From the NCBI GenBank assembly GCA_963830065.1, contig CAWHLA010000010.1, positions 1-64,000 of the forward strand: a stretch of 64,000 bases of DNA, in the 5' to 3' direction. Every line of letters begins with the position of its first letter. Positions within the stretch are counted from its first letter, which is position 1. Positions 62,995 to 64,000 of this stretch are shown piece after piece. The notes beneath the pieces were generated by a model. That model had not been told where the DNA came from, made no database searches, and worked only from the letters and a program-made list of their open reading frames with translations. This stretch comes from JACCZR01 sp963830065. GTDB lineage: Bacteria > Actinomycetota > Thermoleophilia > Solirubrobacterales > Thermoleophilaceae. The translations under genes and the position numbers were made by a program.

Positions 62995-64000
62995 GTGACG
63001 GATCGGGCCGCAGAAGATGCTCGATTCCTGGTGCGCAACGCCGTCGACGCGCTCCCCGAGGGCGCCCTGGCGGCCCAGCTGGCGGAGGGGCGTCCGTTGC
63101 GGGTCAAGCTGGGCATCGACCCCACGGCGCCGGACATCCACCTGGGCCACACCGTGGTCCTGCGCAAGCTGCGGGAGTTCCAGGACCTCGGTCACACCGT
63201 GGTGCTGATCATCGGGGACTACACCGCGCGCGTGGGGGATCCCAGCGGCCGCTCGTCGATGCGCCCGCAGCTGGACTCGGCCCAGATCGACGCCAACGCC
63301 GAGACCTTCCAGCGCCAGGCGTTCAGCGTGCTGGACCCCGACCGCACCGAGGTCCGCCGCAACGGAGAGTGGCTGGACATGCCGATGGAGGAGCTGTTCG
63401 CGCTGGCCCGCACGGCCACGGTGGCCCAGCTCCTGGAGCGAGACGACTTCGCCCGCCGGTACGCCGCGCGCGAGCCGATCTCGATCCTCGAGCTGCTCTA
63501 CCCGCTGCTCCAGGGCTACGACTCGGTGCAGGTGAGCGCCGACGTGGAGCTCGGCGGCACCGACCAGAAGTTCAACCTGCTGCTGGGGCGCGCCATCCAG
63601 CAGGCCTATGGCGTGCCCGCCCAGTCCGTCCTGACCATGCCGATCCTGCCCGGGACCGACGGCGAGCGCCGGATGGCGAAGTCCCTCGGCAACTACGTCG
63701 GGGTGACCGAGCCGCCCGAGGAGGTGTTCGGCAAGCTCATGCGGGTCCCGGACTCCGCGATGCCGGTGTACTACGACCTGCTGCTCGACGGCCCCCCCGA
63801 AGACGGCCGGCCGCCGGTCGAGCTCAAGCGGGCGATGGCCCGGGAGCTGACCGCTCGGTTCCACGGGGGCGAAGCGGCCGAGGCGGCCGAGGCCCACTTC
63901 GATCGCCTGCACGTCGCGCACGAGGCCCCCGACGACGTCGAGGAGCTGGCACTGCCCGACGGAGACGGCACGGTGCACCTGCCGGCCCTGCTGGGCGAGG
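62995..64000 (+). CDS. tyrS: Tyrosyl-tRNA synthetase (runs off the window)
   Basis: GTG 62995 gives VTDRAAEDARFLVRNAVDAL, and 335 residues are visible before the edge. The class I motifs are HIGH as HLGH (49-52) and KMSKS as RMAKS (226-230). LLYPLLQGYDSVQVSADVELGGTDQKFN is the Tyr-binding core. The C-terminal S4 tRNA-binding domain would lie outside. The Arg-Met-Ala variant of KMSKS occurs in one common bacterial TyrRS clade. No T-box was seen upstream. Confidence 0.94.
   Translation, partial: MTDRAAEDARFLVRNAVDALPEGALAAQLAEGRPLRVKLGIDPTAPDIHLGHTVVLRKLREFQDLGHTVVLIIGDYTARVGDPSGRSSMRPQLDSAQIDANAETFQRQAFSVLDPDRTEVRRNGEWLDMPMEELFALARTATVAQLLERDDFARRYAAREPISILELLYPLLQGYDSVQVSADVELGGTDQKFNLLLGRAIQQAYGVPAQSVLTMPILPGTDGERRMAKSLGNYVGVTEPPEEVFGKLMRVPDSAMPVYYDLLLDGPPEDGRPPVELKRAMARELTARFHGGEAAEAAEAHFDRLHVAHEAPDDVEELALPDGDGTVHLPALLGE

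Noticed and set aside
60667..63978. Long minus-strand frame that would extend the PBP across tyrS
   Set aside because: The extra part is antisense to a clear tyrosyl-tRNA synthetase; the PBP membrane anchor begins soon after ATG 62841.

Overview
The window is about 70 % GC, densely packed DNA from a high-GC Gram-positive bacterium. A run of genes for the classical menaquinone pathway, actinobacterial-style amino-acid genes, many GTG starts, a tandem family of SnoaL-like proteins beginning MSQEN, and a c-di-AMP riboswitch in front of a cell-wall hydrolase point to Actinomycetota, most likely class Thermoleophilia (Solirubrobacterales or relatives). This placement is inferred from gene content and protein style, not from a marker-gene tree. 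No rRNA, tRNA, CRISPR array, insertion sequence or prophage was seen.

Layout. 1-1307: a minus-strand tandem array of SnoaL-like paralogues, the upstream copy frameshifted, with an inverted junction of two family fragments at the left edge. 1464-4809: serine hydrolase, cysteine synthesis (cysK, cysE) and a YeaQ-type membrane protein. 4806-8079: queuosine-salvage glycosylase (qng1), an ABC exporter pair, and a secreted NlpC/P60-type protein behind a c-di-AMP (ydaO) riboswitch. 8326-14223: pcrA-type helicase, folD, two small membrane proteins, a P450 with a membrane partner. 14287-17392: gatCAB. 17389-21037: a putative general-stress island of an SRPBCC protein, an 11-residue-repeat LEA-like protein, a small acidic protein and a PRC-barrel protein, with two sigma-B-like promoters. 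21085-24506: small proteins, NDH-2, GNAT. 24519-26752: ilvBN. 26721-36291: menF, menD, menH, menC, menA, menB and menE, interleaved with a PAP2 phosphatase and a lipid kinase. 36288-42126: MBL/rhodanese protein, ilvC, a DUF4190-like protein, a class V aminotransferase and serA. 43682-54936: leucine leader peptide, leuA, Fe-alcohol dehydrogenase, lytic transglycosylase, SDR, an XRE-cupin regulator with leuCD and a methyltransferase, a secreted protease, leuB, ilvE. 55024-64000: cimA, DegT aminotransferase, argH, alkyladenine glycosylase, class A PBP, and tyrS running off the right edge.

How the genes work together. Most of branched-chain amino-acid synthesis is here (ilvB, ilvN, ilvC, ilvE, leuA, leuB, leuC, leuD, cimA; ilvD is not). 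So are serine-to-cysteine synthesis (serA, class V aminotransferase, cysE, cysK) and the chorismate-to-demethylmenaquinone route, with an NDH-2 that could reduce the quinone.

Two features cut across the window. A TANNNT hexamer lies 6-10 nt before the start codon of many operon-first genes, which suggests widespread leaderless transcription. Single-base frameshifts interrupt six otherwise intact reading frames, including gatC and leuA, which more likely reflects residual sequencing indels than real decay. The most unusual material is the putative stress island at 17.4-21.0 kb and the leucine leader peptide at 43.7 kb.
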